Source of the DNA: Reyranellaceae bacterium
Lineage (GTDB): Bacteria; Pseudomonadota; Alphaproteobacteria; Reyranellales; Reyranellaceae
Length of the DNA: 64,000 nt
NCBI GenBank assembly: GCA_022844045.1
Contig: JALHMM010000010.1
Location: 42,802 to 106,801, forward strand
Direction: 5' to 3'
Made by a program: the position numbers and the translations under genes. This document shows, in pieces, positions 43,606 through 53,135 of this stretch. The notes beneath the pieces were generated by a model. It searched no databases, was not told where the DNA came from, and saw nothing but the letters and a program-made list of their open reading frames with translations. Position 1 is the first letter of the stretch, and the number at the start of each line of letters is the position of its first letter.

Positions 43606-43828
43606 GTCATCCTGAGCGGCGCGACGGAGCTACCGGACATCAGCCCCTCGCCCCGCTTGCCGGGAGAGGGAGGGGCCCGTCGCGCGCAGCGCGATGGGAG
43701 GGTGGGGGGTTCGTGCGACGAACCGCGGCCGCAGTCCTGTGATTCCCAGCCCCTCACCTCGACCCTCTCCGCGCAAGCGAGGAGAGGAAGGAAGACGCCT
43801 AGGTCCTTCGCTGCGCTCAGGACGACAG
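43606..43828. repeat. Composite palindromic repeat: family C nested in family D
   Basis: Outer ends are family D (GTCATCCTGAGCGGCGCGAC and CTTCGCTGCGCTCAGGACGA). Inside, from 43641 to 43790, is a family C element (CCCCTCGCCCCGCTTGCCGGG ... CCCTCTCCGCGCAAGCGAGG). One element therefore seems to have inserted into another. The right end abuts the GTG start of the MFS gene. Confidence 0.75.
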
Positions 43829-43829
43829 C

Positions 43830-45185
43830 GTGACTGACCGGCGCGCCGTCGCCCAGGCGGCGTTGCTTGGACTGGGCTCGGCGACAGTGCCGTTCGACGC
43901 GTCGGTCAATATCGCCTTCCCTTCGATCACCGGATCCTTCGGGCTGCCGATCGACGCCATCCAGTGGGTGGTGATCTGCTACATGCTGGCGCATTCCTCG
44001 CTGATGCTGGCCTTCGGGCGCATGGGCGATCTCGCCGGGTATGCGCTGGTCTTCCGCCTTGGTCTCGCCTGCGTCGCCGTGGCCTTCACGCTGTGCGCCG
44101 TGGCGCCGGTCTACGAATGGCTGCTGGCCGCGCGCGCGCTGCAGGGTGTCGGCGCGGCGCTGACCTTGTCCTGCGGTCCGGCGCTGATCACCTCGCTGTT
44201 CGCCGAGGAGCACCGCGCGCGTGCGCTGGGCGCCTACGCGACCATGATGGCGTTGGGTGGCGCGCTCGGTCCGTCTCTGGGTGGCCTGTTGGTGCAGGAA
44301 TTCGGCTGGCCAGGCGTCTTCTGGTTCCGCGTGCCCATCGCGCTGATCCCGCTGCTGTTGCTGCGCGACCTGCCGGCGCCACCGCGCGCGGCGGTGCGCG
44401 AGCCGTTCGACGCGATCGGCGCGGTGCTGCTGGCCGCCACCCTCGTCGCGCTGCTGCTGGCGCTGAACCGCGCGGGGCGCGGCGACACGCTGCTGGCCGT
44501 GATCCTCGCGGCGGTCGCGTTGTTCGGCCTTGCCGCGTTCATCCAGCGCGAGCGCAGCTTCCGAGCGCCGATGCTGCCGCTGGGCGTCTTCCGCTCGTTC
44601 GACTTCTCGTTGCTCAACCTCTTGAACGCGCTGGTCAACCTGGCGGGCTTCTCCGCGCTCCTGCTGGTGCCGTACTTCCTCGCGCGCCATACATCGCTCG
44701 GGCCCTTGCTGGGCGGGTTCGTGCTGGCGATGGGGCCGACCGGCGGCGTGATCGGCTCGTCGCTGGGCGCCCGCGCGGTGGGCAGGCTGGGGGCCTATCC
44801 GACGGTGCTGCTCGCCTGCGCGCTCGCCGCGGCGGGTCTGTTGTGGACGGCGAACTGGGGGGCCTCGCCGCCGGTCTGGTCGATGGTGGGTTCGCTGCTG
44901 CTGCAAGGCATCGGGACCGGGCTGCTGCAGGTCGCCTATCTCGACATCGTCACCGGGGCGTTGCCGCGCGAGAATCGCGGTGTGGCGGGCAGTCTCGCGA
45001 ACTTGACCCGTACGCTGGGCGTGGTGCTGGGCGCCGCCGGCCTGACCCTGATCTTCACCATCGCCTCCGATGGTGCGCGCGACTTCCTCGCCGGCTTCCG
45101 CGTCACCTTCCTTTTTGCCGCATCGCTGCCGGCCCTGTTGCTGCTCGCGGCGATTTCGCGGCGTGGGCCCTGGCTGCTACGCTGA
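43830..45185 (+). CDS. MFS transporter, EmrB/QacA-like
   Basis: A 451-residue membrane protein with a dozen or more hydrophobic segments. It has the MFS loop LAFGRMGDLAGYALVFRLGLA and the antiporter-type motif GALGPSLGGLLVQEFGWPGVFWFRVPIALIPLLLL, typical of drug:proton antiporters with 14 segments. The start is a GTG immediately after a repeat element, with no good ribosome site, so the true start may differ. It could export a metabolite or toxicant linked to the acyl-CoA cluster. Confidence 0.87.
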   Translation: MTDRRAVAQAALLGLGSATVPFDASVNIAFPSITGSFGLPIDAIQWVVICYMLAHSSLMLAFGRMGDLAGYALVFRLGLACVAVAFTLCAVAPVYEWLLAARALQGVGAALTLSCGPALITSLFAEEHRARALGAYATMMALGGALGPSLGGLLVQEFGWPGVFWFRVPIALIPLLLLRDLPAPPRAAVREPFDAIGAVLLAATLVALLLALNRAGRGDTLLAVILAAVALFGLAAFIQRERSFRAPMLPLGVFRSFDFSLLNLLNALVNLAGFSALLLVPYFLARHTSLGPLLGGFVLAMGPTGGVIGSSLGARAVGRLGAYPTVLLACALAAAGLLWTANWGASPPVWSMVGSLLLQGIGTGLLQVAYLDIVTGALPRENRGVAGSLANLTRTLGVVLGAAGLTLIFTIASDGARDFLAGFRVTFLFAASLPALLLLAAISRRGPWLLR

Positions 45186-45203
45186 GTCACGAAACCGGAG
45201 GGA

Positions 45204-46367
45204 ATGATGGCCGAGATGCTCGAAGAACACAGGATGCTGCGCGACGTGGTGGCGAAGTTCGTCGACAACGAGCTGATGCCGCTGGAGAAGAACGTGCTCG
45301 CGCGCGAGATCGCCGGCCAGTCGGTCTCGCTGACCGACGACGAAGAAGCGCCGCTGCTGAAGAAATGCAAGGAGCTCGGCCTGTGGGCGCTCGACGCGCC
45401 AGAGGAAATCGGCGGCGCCAACCTGCCGGCCGTGGCCCTGATGCCGATCAACGAGGAACTGGGCCGCACCTGCGTGCCGTTCACCTTCCCGCCGGATTCG
45501 CCCAACCTGCACATGATGATGGCGGTGGCGAGCCCGGAGCAGAAGATCCGCTACATGAATCCCTACGCCGCCGGCGAGGCGCATTCGGCGATCGCGATCT
45601 CCGAGCCGGGCGCCGGCGCCGATCCGGCCGGTATGACGACGCGCGCGACGCAGGAGGGCGACTCCTGGGTGATCAACGGGCGCAAGATCTGGATCAGTCG
45701 CGTGCCCTACGCCGATTTCACCATCGTCATGGCGCGCACCGGGACCGACGGCCGGCACGCCGGCGTCACCGCCTTCATCGTCGAGAAGGGCACGCCCGGC
45801 TTCATCATCGCGCGCGAGATCCCGATGCTGGCCGGCCAGCGTACCTACGAAGTGGTGTTCGAGAATTGCCGCGTGCCCAACGAGCAGGTGCTGGGCCGCA
45901 TCGGCCAGGGTTTCGCGCCGATGCAGCTCAGGCTGACCATCCGCCGCCTGCAGATGGGCGCCTGGTGCACCGGCATGGCGCGGCGCGCGCTGGACATGAT
46001 GTGCAGCCACGCCAAGCAGCGCACGACCTTCGGCCAGAAGCTCGCCGACCGTCAGGCCATCCAGTGGTGGATCGCCGAGGCGGCGACCAAAATCCATGCC
46101 TGCCGCCTGATGGTGATGGACGCCGCCGCCAAGCTCGACGATCACCGCGATGTGCGCACCGAAGCCTCGATGATCAAGGTCTTCGCCACCGAGATGGCCG
46201 CCGAGGTGATCGACCACGCCATGCAGACCTACGGCGCCATGGGCGTCACCAAGGAGCTTCCGCTGCAGCTGATGATGCAGAAGGTGCGCACCATGCGCGT
46301 CTATGAGGGGCCCAGCGAGGTCCACCGCATGGTGATCGCGCGGCGCACGCTGGAGGCGGTGAAGTAG
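45204..46367 (+). CDS. Acyl-CoA dehydrogenase
   Basis: A 387-residue enzyme with LEEHRMLRDVVAKFVDNELMP, AIAISEPGAGADPAGMTTRAT, WVINGRKIWISRVPYADFTIV, RTTFGQKLADRQAIQWWIAEAATKI, and the C-terminal MRVYEGPSEVHRMVIARRTLE. The FadE-type layout suggests activity on medium or branched acyl-CoAs; the exact substrate is not visible. GGAGGG precedes the double ATG at 45204/45207. It follows the MFS gene by 18 bases. Confidence 0.93.
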   Translation: MMAEMLEEHRMLRDVVAKFVDNELMPLEKNVLAREIAGQSVSLTDDEEAPLLKKCKELGLWALDAPEEIGGANLPAVALMPINEELGRTCVPFTFPPDSPNLHMMMAVASPEQKIRYMNPYAAGEAHSAIAISEPGAGADPAGMTTRATQEGDSWVINGRKIWISRVPYADFTIVMARTGTDGRHAGVTAFIVEKGTPGFIIAREIPMLAGQRTYEVVFENCRVPNEQVLGRIGQGFAPMQLRLTIRRLQMGAWCTGMARRALDMMCSHAKQRTTFGQKLADRQAIQWWIAEAATKIHACRLMVMDAAAKLDDHRDVRTEASMIKVFATEMAAEVIDHAMQTYGAMGVTKELPLQLMMQKVRTMRVYEGPSEVHRMVIARRTLEAVK

Positions 46368-46376
46368 CAGTCTTTC

Positions 46377-46527
46377 CTTCTCCCCGCGCAGGCGGGGAGA
46401 AGGTGCCCGAAGGGCGGATGAGGGGCTTCGCGGTGCGTCAACGACAACGGCCGGTGATGTTGGGCGAGAAGCCCCTCATCCGCCTCGCTGCGCTCGGCAC
46501 CTTCTCCCCGCCTGCGCGGGGAGAAGG
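46377..46527. repeat. Palindromic repeat, family B copy 2
   Basis: Arms CTTCTCCCCGCGCAGGCGGG and complement, inner arms GGTGCCCGAAGGGCGGATGA and TCATCCGCCTCGCTGCGCTC. The right arm (GGGGAGAAGGGG) is the only purine-rich site before the ATG at 46540. Confidence 0.9.
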
Positions 46528-46539
46528 GGAAGACGATCC

Positions 46540-47607
46540 ATGACCACCTCCATGGCCGAGTTCGCGGCGCGGCACGTCGCCGGGCGTGGCTTCGGCGCGT
46601 CGGATGAATTTCCGCACGCGGCGTGGCGTGCGCTGGCTGAGGCTGGCTTGTTTCGGATTGGGCTGCCGGCGCGCTTCGGTGGCGATGGCGGCGGCTATGC
46701 CGACATCGCGCGTGCCGAGCATGACCTGATCGCCCATGGCGGCTGCGTCGGCTTCGCCATGTCGTGGACCGGCCACCAGCTCGTCGGCCGTTACTTCATC
46801 GATGGCTTCGGCAATGAAAAGCAAAAGGCGGCGCTGCTGCCGGGTCTGGCGACAGGGAAGCTGACCCTGGCGGTGGCGATCTCCGAGCCGGGCGCCGGCG
46901 CGCATCCCAAGCATCTCAGGACGACGGCGACGCGCGACGGCGATAGCGTGGTGATCGACGGCGAGAAAGCCTACGTCACCAACGGGCCGCTGGCAGATAT
47001 CTTCATCGTGCTGGCGATCACCGCGCAGGAGGATGGCCGCAAGCGCTACAGCGCCTTCCTCGTGCCCAGGAAGACAGCGGGACTCGAGATCCTGCCGATG
47101 GAGCCCTTCGGAGCGCTCAGGCCCTCGCCGCATTGCCGGTTGCGCCTTACGGGCTGCCGCATCCCGGCCAACGCGATGCTGGGCCCGGCGAACGAGGCCT
47201 ACGAGGCGATGGCGCTGCCGTTCCGCGATGTCGAGGACGCGGTCGGCGCCTCGGGTACATCAGGCATCTGCGGCTTCGTCGCCCGCGCGCTCGCGGTGGC
47301 CAGTCGGGACCAAGCGGCGGCGGGCGAGATGGCCGCCGCGCTGGCGCTGATGCGGCAGGCGGCGCAGGCCGCCGCGCTGTCGCTCGATGGACGCGGCGAT
47401 CCCGACGGCGCCTTGATGATCGGTGTGCGGCTCGAGGCGGCGCGCTTGCTGGACCGCTTCCGCGACGTGCGCGCCAATCTCGCATCGGCCGTGTCGCAAG
47501 AGGTCGATCTGGCGCTTGCCGACATCGCCTTTTCCCAGACGATCGCGCAGGGTCCCCGACAGGTCCGGCTGGCGCGCCTGGGCCAGGATTTCATCGCCGG
47601 GCGCTAA
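46540..47607 (+). CDS. Acyl-CoA dehydrogenase family protein (short)
   Basis: A 355-residue member: AWRALAEAGLFRIGLPARFGGDGGGYADIARAEHDL, LAVAISEPGAGAHPKHLRTTATRDGD, SVVIDGEKAYVTNGPLADIFIV. The C-terminal third is divergent and lacks the usual RxxFG and G-G-x-x-E-I/YEG motifs, so it may be a partner subunit or act on an unusual substrate. It ends the acyl-CoA cluster. Confidence 0.82.
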   Translation: MTTSMAEFAARHVAGRGFGASDEFPHAAWRALAEAGLFRIGLPARFGGDGGGYADIARAEHDLIAHGGCVGFAMSWTGHQLVGRYFIDGFGNEKQKAALLPGLATGKLTLAVAISEPGAGAHPKHLRTTATRDGDSVVIDGEKAYVTNGPLADIFIVLAITAQEDGRKRYSAFLVPRKTAGLEILPMEPFGALRPSPHCRLRLTGCRIPANAMLGPANEAYEAMALPFRDVEDAVGASGTSGICGFVARALAVASRDQAAAGEMAAALALMRQAAQAAALSLDGRGDPDGALMIGVRLEAARLLDRFRDVRANLASAVSQEVDLALADIAFSQTIAQGPRQVRLARLGQDFIAGR

Positions 47608-47689
47608 GGCGCATCAGTCATGCCCGAACGGCGGCGGCGCGCACGGCCGAGCTCGCGTAGGATGGCGCCGATGGCGGTGGGAGCAGGGC

Positions 47690-49375
47690 ATGCATGATCT
47701 GGTGATTCGCGGTGGCACGGTGGTCGATGGCACCGGCGCGGCCAGGCGCACGGCCGACGTGGCGGTGGCCGGTGGCGTGATCGTCGCCGTCGGCAAGGAT
47801 GTCGGCGCGGCCAAGCGCGTGGTCGACGCCGATGGCCTGCTGGTGACGCCGGGCTTCGTGGACATCCACACGCATTACGACGGCCAGGCGACCTGGGATC
47901 CCTATCTGACGCCGTCGTCGTGGCACGGCGTGACCACGGCGGTGTTCGGCAATTGCGGCGTCGGCTTCGCGCCGGTGCGCAAGGGCAGCACCGAGTACCT
48001 GATCAACCTGATGGAAGGCGTCGAGGACATCCCCGGTACGGTGTTGGCCGAGGGCGTGTCGTTCGACTGGGAGTCCTTCCCGCAATATCTCGACGCGCTG
48101 GCGGCGATGCCGCGCGCCATCGACATCGGCGCCCAGGTGCCGCACGCGGCGCTGCGCTTCTACGTCATGGGCGAGCGCGGCGCGGAGCATGCCGAGGCGC
48201 CGGGCGAGGCCGAGATGGAGCGCATGAGCGTGCTTCTTGAAGAGGCGCTTCGCGCGGGCGCGCTGGGCTTCACCACCTCGCGCACCACCAAGCACAAGGC
48301 GCGCGACGGTCGCCTGACGCCCAGCCTCTCGGCGCGCGAGCCCGAGCTGTTCGCGCTGGCCCGCGCCATGAAGCGCGCCGGGCGCGGCGTGCTGGAAGTG
48401 AACTCCGATTTCGGGCCGGGCGAGTTCGAGGCGTTGCGCGCCGCGGCGGAGATCGCGGGCCGGCCGCTCTCCTGCCTGCTGGTGCAGGTGCAGGCTGAGC
48501 CCGATCTGTGGCGCGAGACCCTGGGGCAGATCCACGCCGCGCGCGCCGCCGGCCTGGAGGCCAACGCGCAGGTCGGCTCGCGCGCCATCGGCGTGCTGAT
48601 GGGGCTCGACACCTCGGTGCATCCGTTCCTGATCAGCGACGCCTGGAAGGCGCTGGCGAAGCTGCCGCATCCGGAGCGCGTGGCGAGGATCCGCGCCGAC
48701 GCCGCGCTGCGCCGCGCGCTGATCGCGCCGCCGCCCGAGGGCAAGGTGGCGCGCCTGGGCATCACGCTGGATCGCGTCTACCCGCTGGGCGACCGGCCGG
48801 ATTACGAGCCCGATGCCGGCATGAGCGTGGCGGCCATGGCCAAGCGTGCTGGCCGCGACGAACGCGAGCTGGCGCTCGAGCTCTTGATGGCCGATGACGG
48901 CGCCGGCCTGCTGCTGCATCCCTTCGAGAACTACAGCGGCGGCGATCTCGAGGTGGTGCGGGAGATGCTGACCGACGAAGCCACGGTGCTGGGCGTCGCC
49001 GACGGCGGCGCGCATGTCGGCACGATCTGCGACGCCAGCTCGCCGACGACCTTGCTGACCCATTGGGGGCGCGATCGCACACGCGGCGAGAAGCTGCCGC
49101 TGGAGTTCCTGGTCAAGCGCCAGGCGCGCGACACGGCGATGGCCTATGGCCTGTCGGATCGCGGCCTGCTGGCGCCGGGCATGAAGGCCGACATCAACGT
49201 CATCGACTTCGATCGCCTGCGGGTGCTGAAGCCCAAGGTGGCCTACGACCTGCCGGCCGGCGGCAAGCGCCTGGTGCAGCGCGCCGAAGGCTATCGGCAC
49301 GTCTTCGTCGCCGGCGCCGAGACGCTCCGCGATGACGAGCACACCGGCGCGCTGCCCGGCAGATTGGTGCGGTAG
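47690..49375 (+). CDS. D-aminoacylase/N-acyl-D-amino-acid deacylase-type amidohydrolase
   Basis: A 561-residue amidohydrolase: [28 protein letters not shown], the metal-binding [50 protein letters not shown] and, near the C-terminus, [25 protein letters not shown] and [17 protein letters not shown]. The HxH, later His and Asp ligands are present. Members hydrolyse N-acyl-D-amino acids or related amides. The substrate is not known. Confidence 0.9.
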   Translation: MHDLVIRGGTVVDGTGAARRTADVAVAGGVIVAVGKDVGAAKRVVDADGLLVTPGFVDIHTHYDGQATWDPYLTPSSWHGVTTAVFGNCGVGFAPVRKGSTEYLINLMEGVEDIPGTVLAEGVSFDWESFPQYLDALAAMPRAIDIGAQVPHAALRFYVMGERGAEHAEAPGEAEMERMSVLLEEALRAGALGFTTSRTTKHKARDGRLTPSLSAREPELFALARAMKRAGRGVLEVNSDFGPGEFEALRAAAEIAGRPLSCLLVQVQAEPDLWRETLGQIHAARAAGLEANAQVGSRAIGVLMGLDTSVHPFLISDAWKALAKLPHPERVARIRADAALRRALIAPPPEGKVARLGITLDRVYPLGDRPDYEPDAGMSVAAMAKRAGRDERELALELLMADDGAGLLLHPFENYSGGDLEVVREMLTDEATVLGVADGGAHVGTICDASSPTTLLTHWGRDRTRGEKLPLEFLVKRQARDTAMAYGLSDRGLLAPGMKADINVIDFDRLRVLKPKVAYDLPAGGKRLVQRAEGYRHVFVAGAETLRDDEHTGALPGRLVR

Positions 49376-49487
49376 GACCCACGATCGCGGTTAGGTGACC
49401 CATTTCACTCCGAGTGCGGCGAGTGGCCTCGTTTCGGGGTGGTAATGAGTCGTATCAGGCACCCATGAATCAGGGTACGAGATCGAC

Positions 49488-49922
49488 ATGATGCTGCCGA
49501 CCTCGCTCGCCCTGATCTCCGCCGCGCTGTTCACCGGCGCGGCGTTTTACGTCAGCGTCGGCGAGCAACCGGCGCGCCTGACGCTCGATGACCGCGCCGT
49601 GCTCTTGCAGTGGCAGCCAGCCTATCGCCGCGGCTACGCGATGCAGGGGCCGCTGGCGGCCATCGGATTCGCGCTCGGCGTGGTCGCATGGTGGGACATC
49701 GGCGGCTGGCAATGGCTGGCTGGCGCGCTGACGATGCTCGCCAACTGGCCCTACACGCTGTTTGTCATGATGCCACTCAACAAACGCCTGATGGCGATGA
49801 CCGAGGCGGATGCGGGCCCGGCGACCACCGAGATGATCCGGCGCTGGGGCAACCTGCACGCGGTACGCACGGTGCTCGGCGTGATCGGCACCGCCTTCTT
49901 CTTCTGGGCGTCGTATCGGTAG
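49488..49922 (+). CDS. DUF1772 (anthrone oxygenase-like) membrane protein
   Basis: A 144-residue integral membrane protein with four hydrophobic segments: near residues 5-25 (ALISAALFTGAAFYVSV), 53-70, 73-95 (ending TLFVMMPLNKRLM), and 125-142. The NLHAVRTVLGVIG block with Asn and His/Arg is typical of DUF1772. Function in bacteria is unknown. Confidence 0.8.
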   Translation: MMLPTSLALISAALFTGAAFYVSVGEQPARLTLDDRAVLLQWQPAYRRGYAMQGPLAAIGFALGVVAWWDIGGWQWLAGALTMLANWPYTLFVMMPLNKRLMAMTEADAGPATTEMIRRWGNLHAVRTVLGVIGTAFFFWASYR

Positions 49923-49926
49923 TTTC

Positions 49927-50047
49927 CTTCCCCCCGGAGGGGGAAGGTGCCCGCAGGGCGGAAGGGGGATGTCGAAGACGGACGCGGTGTGTGTTGAAAC
50001 ATCCCCCTTCCGTCGCTGCGCGCCACCTTCCCCCTCCGGGGGAAGGG
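49927..50047. repeat. Palindromic repeat, family A copy 4
   Basis: Outer arms as in the other copies; inner arms GGTGCCCGCAGGGCGGAAGG and CCTTCCGTCGCTGCGCGCCA. It lies between the 3' ends of two convergent genes. Confidence 0.9.
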
Positions 50048-50054
50048 AAGAGCC

Positions 50055-50912
50055 TTACCCCAAGAACTCCTTCGTCCAGCGCTCGTAGTCGGCGTCGCGG
50101 GTGACGCGTTTCATCAGCTCGGCCGAGGCGAGGCCGGCGAGCTTCGAAGGCGGCGTGCCATCACGCAGCGCCTTGAGCGTCTCGTAGGTCGCCTGGATCG
50201 CGGCCATGATCGGCTGGTGGCCCTGCAGGGCGACGCGCACGCGCTTGGACGCGAGATAGTCGCGATCGCTGAGCTCAGGCCCGCCGCCGCCCAGCACGAT
50301 CGGCAGTGTGGTGGCGGAGGAAATCGCTTCGAGCTGCGCGCGCGTGCGCAGGCCGACGAGGAAGAGGACATCGACGCCGACGGCCTCGTAGGCCTTGCAG
50401 CGCGCGACGCAGTCCTCGACCGAGCTGATCTGCACGGCGCTGGTGCGGCCGCAGATCACCAGGTCGGGATCCTGACGCCCGGCGAGCGCGCCCTTCATCT
50501 TGCCGACGCCTTCTTCGATCGAGATCAAGGTCGGCTGCGTCTCGCCATAGGCGCGTGGCAGCAGCGTGTCCTCGATGCTGAGGGCTGCGACGCCCGCGGT
50601 CTCCAGCTCCTCGACCGTGCGCTTGACGTTGAGCGCGTTGCCGTAGCCGTGATCGGCGTCGACCAGCAGCGGCAGATTGCCGGCGCGGTTGATGCGATAG
50701 GCCTGGGCGGCGAACTCGCTCAAGGTCAGCACGATCAGATCGGGCGCGCCCAGCACGGTGAGCGAGGCGGTGGAGCCCGCGAACATGCCGATCTCGAAGC
50801 CGAGATCCTCGGCGATACGCGCGGAGATCGCGTCGACCACCGAGCCGGGATGCACGCAGCGATCACCGTTGAGGATGGCGCGGAACCGCCTGCGCCGGTC
50901 GCTCCAGTTCAT
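50055..50912 (-). CDS. Isocitrate lyase/PEP mutase family, oxaloacetate decarboxylase-like
   Basis: A 285-residue TIM-barrel enzyme. Markers are CVHPGSVVDAISARIAEDLGFEIGMFAGS, PLLVDADHGYGNALNVKRTVEELETAGVAALSIEDTLLP and LGGGGPELSDRDYLASKRVRVALQGHQP. The length and the DADHGYG motif fit the PA4872 type of oxaloacetate decarboxylase rather than isocitrate lyase (which has KKCGH). The ATG at 50912 is chosen because the family begins there. Confidence 0.88.
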   Translation of the reverse strand: MNWSDRRRRFRAILNGDRCVHPGSVVDAISARIAEDLGFEIGMFAGSTASLTVLGAPDLIVLTLSEFAAQAYRINRAGNLPLLVDADHGYGNALNVKRTVEELETAGVAALSIEDTLLPRAYGETQPTLISIEEGVGKMKGALAGRQDPDLVICGRTSAVQISSVEDCVARCKAYEAVGVDVLFLVGLRTRAQLEAISSATTLPIVLGGGGPELSDRDYLASKRVRVALQGHQPIMAAIQATYETLKALRDGTPPSKLAGLASAELMKRVTRDADYERWTKEFLG

Positions 50913-50943
50913 GTGTCGAAGACTCCCAGAGGAAGAAAGACAA

Positions 50944-51058
50944 ACCACAGAGACACAGAGGCACAGAGGAGAACGAAGAGAGGGCAAAACGCGCGCGAAG
51001 CGCGCAGTCGTATTCTTCTCTTCTTTGTCTTTCTCTGTGTCTCTGTGCCTCTGTGGTG
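50944..51058. repeat. Palindromic repeat, family E copy 1
   Basis: ACCACAGAGACACAGAGGCA on the left and its near-complement (TGTCTCTGTGCCTCTGTGGT) on the right, with central GCGCGCGAAGCGCGC-type hairpin. A second copy is at 58212-58326. Lower G+C than surrounding genes. Confidence 0.88.
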
Positions 51059-51072
51059 GAATCTTTTCTTGT

Positions 51073-51924
51073 TCAGGCCGGCACCTGCGCGCCGACGGTC
51101 AGTCGCTGCATGCGCCGGCGCTGGCCGTGATAGTCGTTGATCGCGTTGTGCTGGGTGCAGCGATTGTCCCACACCGTCAGCGTGCCCGGTTCCCAGCGCA
51201 CGCGGCAGGTGAACTCCAGCCGTGTCGAGTGCTCGGCGAGATAGTCGATCAGCGGCCGGCTCTCGTCCTCGGTCATGCCCTCGATGCGGATGGTGTGGCC
51301 CTTGCTGACGTACAGCGCCTTTCGGCCCGTGCCGGGATGGGTGCGGGCGATGGGATGGATCGCCTCGTAGGTGTCGGCCTGCTCGGCGTTCTGGATCTTC
51401 ATGGCGCCGACCTGCTTGTGAATCGCGGCGCGGCCGCCGGAGCGCTTCAGGCCGGCGCTGTAGATGCCTTTCAGTGGCGCGATGAGCGTCTTCATGCCGT
51501 CGGAGAGCGCGTCGTAGGCCGCCGTGGTGTTGGCGAAGACCGTGTCGCCGCCGGAGGTCGGCGTCTCGACCGCGTAGAGCAGGGTGGCGAGCGGCGGCTT
51601 GTGCAGATAGGTCGTGTCGGAGTGCCAGCCGCCGCCGAAATTACGGGTCTCGCTGGGCTCCTTGATGACCTCGAAAATGTAGGGATAGCCGTCCATGCCG
51701 GTGACGAACGGATAGTAGGTCGGCTCGCCGAAGCGGCCGCCCACGGCCATGATGTCGTCGGGGCTCAGGCCCTGGTCGCGGAACACCAGCACCTTGTGGT
51801 CGAGGAAGGCGCGGTTGATTTCGTCCCAGGTGCGGTTGTCCTGCACCTTGGTCAGCTTCACACCAGCCACCTCGGCGCCCAGCGCGCCGGCCAGCGGTTT
51901 CACCTCGATCGTCTCGTAGCCCAT
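51073..51924 (-). CDS. TauD/TfdA family Fe(II)/2-oxoglutarate dioxygenase
   Basis: A 283-residue non-heme iron oxygenase. The iron ligands are visible as His101 and Asp103 (GGGWHSDTTY) and the His of NRCTQHNAIND, with the 2-oxoglutarate-binding Arg in RRMQRLTV. N-terminal IEVKPLAGALGAEVAGV is standard. Members hydroxylate taurine, sulfonates, alkyl sulfates, phenoxyacetates or others. The substrate cannot be read from sequence. Confidence 0.92.
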   Translation of the reverse strand: MGYETIEVKPLAGALGAEVAGVKLTKVQDNRTWDEINRAFLDHKVLVFRDQGLSPDDIMAVGGRFGEPTYYPFVTGMDGYPYIFEVIKEPSETRNFGGGWHSDTTYLHKPPLATLLYAVETPTSGGDTVFANTTAAYDALSDGMKTLIAPLKGIYSAGLKRSGGRAAIHKQVGAMKIQNAEQADTYEAIHPIARTHPGTGRKALYVSKGHTIRIEGMTEDESRPLIDYLAEHSTRLEFTCRVRWEPGTLTVWDNRCTQHNAINDYHGQRRRMQRLTVGAQVPA

Positions 51925-52062
51925 TGGCGTTTCCTTTTGTGTCCGCCGTCAGACTACCACGGCCCTGCCGCCGGCCTATGGCATGGCAGCCCCGACGAAC
52001 ATGCCTTCCGCGCGGCGGCCGGGCGGGGCTAGGCTCTGCCGCGAAAGACTGGGAGGGACATC

Positions 52063-53127
52063 ATGGGCAAGCGGATCGCGGTCGTCGGCGTCGGCGCGTT
52101 GGGTGGCTATGTCGGTGGCTATCTCGCCCATGCCGGCCACGACGTGACCCTGATCGACATGTGGCCGGAGAACATCGAGACCATCCGCAAGCGTGGCCTG
52201 ATGCTCGACGGTGTGACGCCGGAGGAGAAGTTCACGGTCACCAAGGCCAAGACCATGCATCTCACCGAGCTGCAGGATCTCAGCCGCCAGAAGCCGATCG
52301 ACATCGCCTTCGTCGCCGTGAAGTCCTACGACACCGAATGGGCCACGGCGCTGATCCGCCAGTACCTGGCGCCCGACGGCTATATCGTCTCGCTGCAGAA
52401 CTGCCTCAATGAGGAACGCATCGCCGGCATCGTCGGCTGGGGCAAGACCGTGGGCATGGTCGCCTCGCTGATCTCGGTCGACATGTACGAGCCGGCCACC
52501 ATCCGCCGCACCGTCGCCAAGGGGGGCGACAAGCACACGGTGTTTCGGGTGGGTGAAGTCCATGGCCGCATCACCAAGCGCGTCGAGGAATTGCGCGAGA
52601 TGGTCGGCATGATCGACAGCGCCAAGACGACGACCAACCTCTGGGGCGAGCGCTGGTCCAAGCTGTGCCAGAACGGCATGAAGAACGGCGTCTCGGCCGC
52701 GACGGGGCTGACCGGTTCGGATTGCGATCGCAACGACACCATCCGCCGCTTCTCGATCCAGCTCGGCGGCGAGGCGGTGCGGGTTGGCCAGGCGCTGGGC
52801 TACCACATCGAGAAGATCGGCAAGATGGAGCCCGAGACGCTGGCGCGCGCGTCGGAGAACGACAGAGCGGCGCTCGACGAGATCGAGACCATCCTGCGGC
52901 CGGGCTCGAACACCAACCCCAACCCGCGCGCCGACATCCAACGTCCGTCGATGGCCCAGGACATCCGCAAGGGCCGCCGCACCGAGATCGAGTTCATGAA
53001 CGGCTACATCGCCGAGCGCGGCGACTTCATCGGCGTGAAGGCGCCGGCGCATGTGAAGCTGACCGAGATCGTCAAGAAGGTCGAACGCCTGGAGATCAAG
53101 GCCGCGCCGGCGTTGCTGGGGGGTTAG
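52063..53127 (+). CDS. Ketopantoate reductase (PanE/ApbA) family protein
   Basis: A 354-residue dehydrogenase: IAVVGVGALGGYVGGYLAHAGHDVTLIDMW (NAD(P) motif G-x-G-x-x-G), VAVKSYDTEWA, LQNCLNEERIA and the C-terminal domain with KLCQNGMKNGV. It is longer than typical PanE (about 300 residues), and the catalytic Lys region reads WSKLCQNG, so it may reduce another 2-oxoacid. GGGAGGGA precedes the ATG. Confidence 0.85.
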   Translation: MGKRIAVVGVGALGGYVGGYLAHAGHDVTLIDMWPENIETIRKRGLMLDGVTPEEKFTVTKAKTMHLTELQDLSRQKPIDIAFVAVKSYDTEWATALIRQYLAPDGYIVSLQNCLNEERIAGIVGWGKTVGMVASLISVDMYEPATIRRTVAKGGDKHTVFRVGEVHGRITKRVEELREMVGMIDSAKTTTNLWGERWSKLCQNGMKNGVSAATGLTGSDCDRNDTIRRFSIQLGGEAVRVGQALGYHIEKIGKMEPETLARASENDRAALDEIETILRPGSNTNPNPRADIQRPSMAQDIRKGRRTEIEFMNGYIAERGDFIGVKAPAHVKLTEIVKKVERLEIKAAPALLGG

Positions 53128-53135
53128 AGTCTTAC

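Noticed and set aside
42225..44906. An 893-codon minus-strand open frame over acyl-CoA dehydrogenase and MFS genes
   Set aside because: Low-complexity Arg/Gln/His-rich product, opposite strand of well supported genes.
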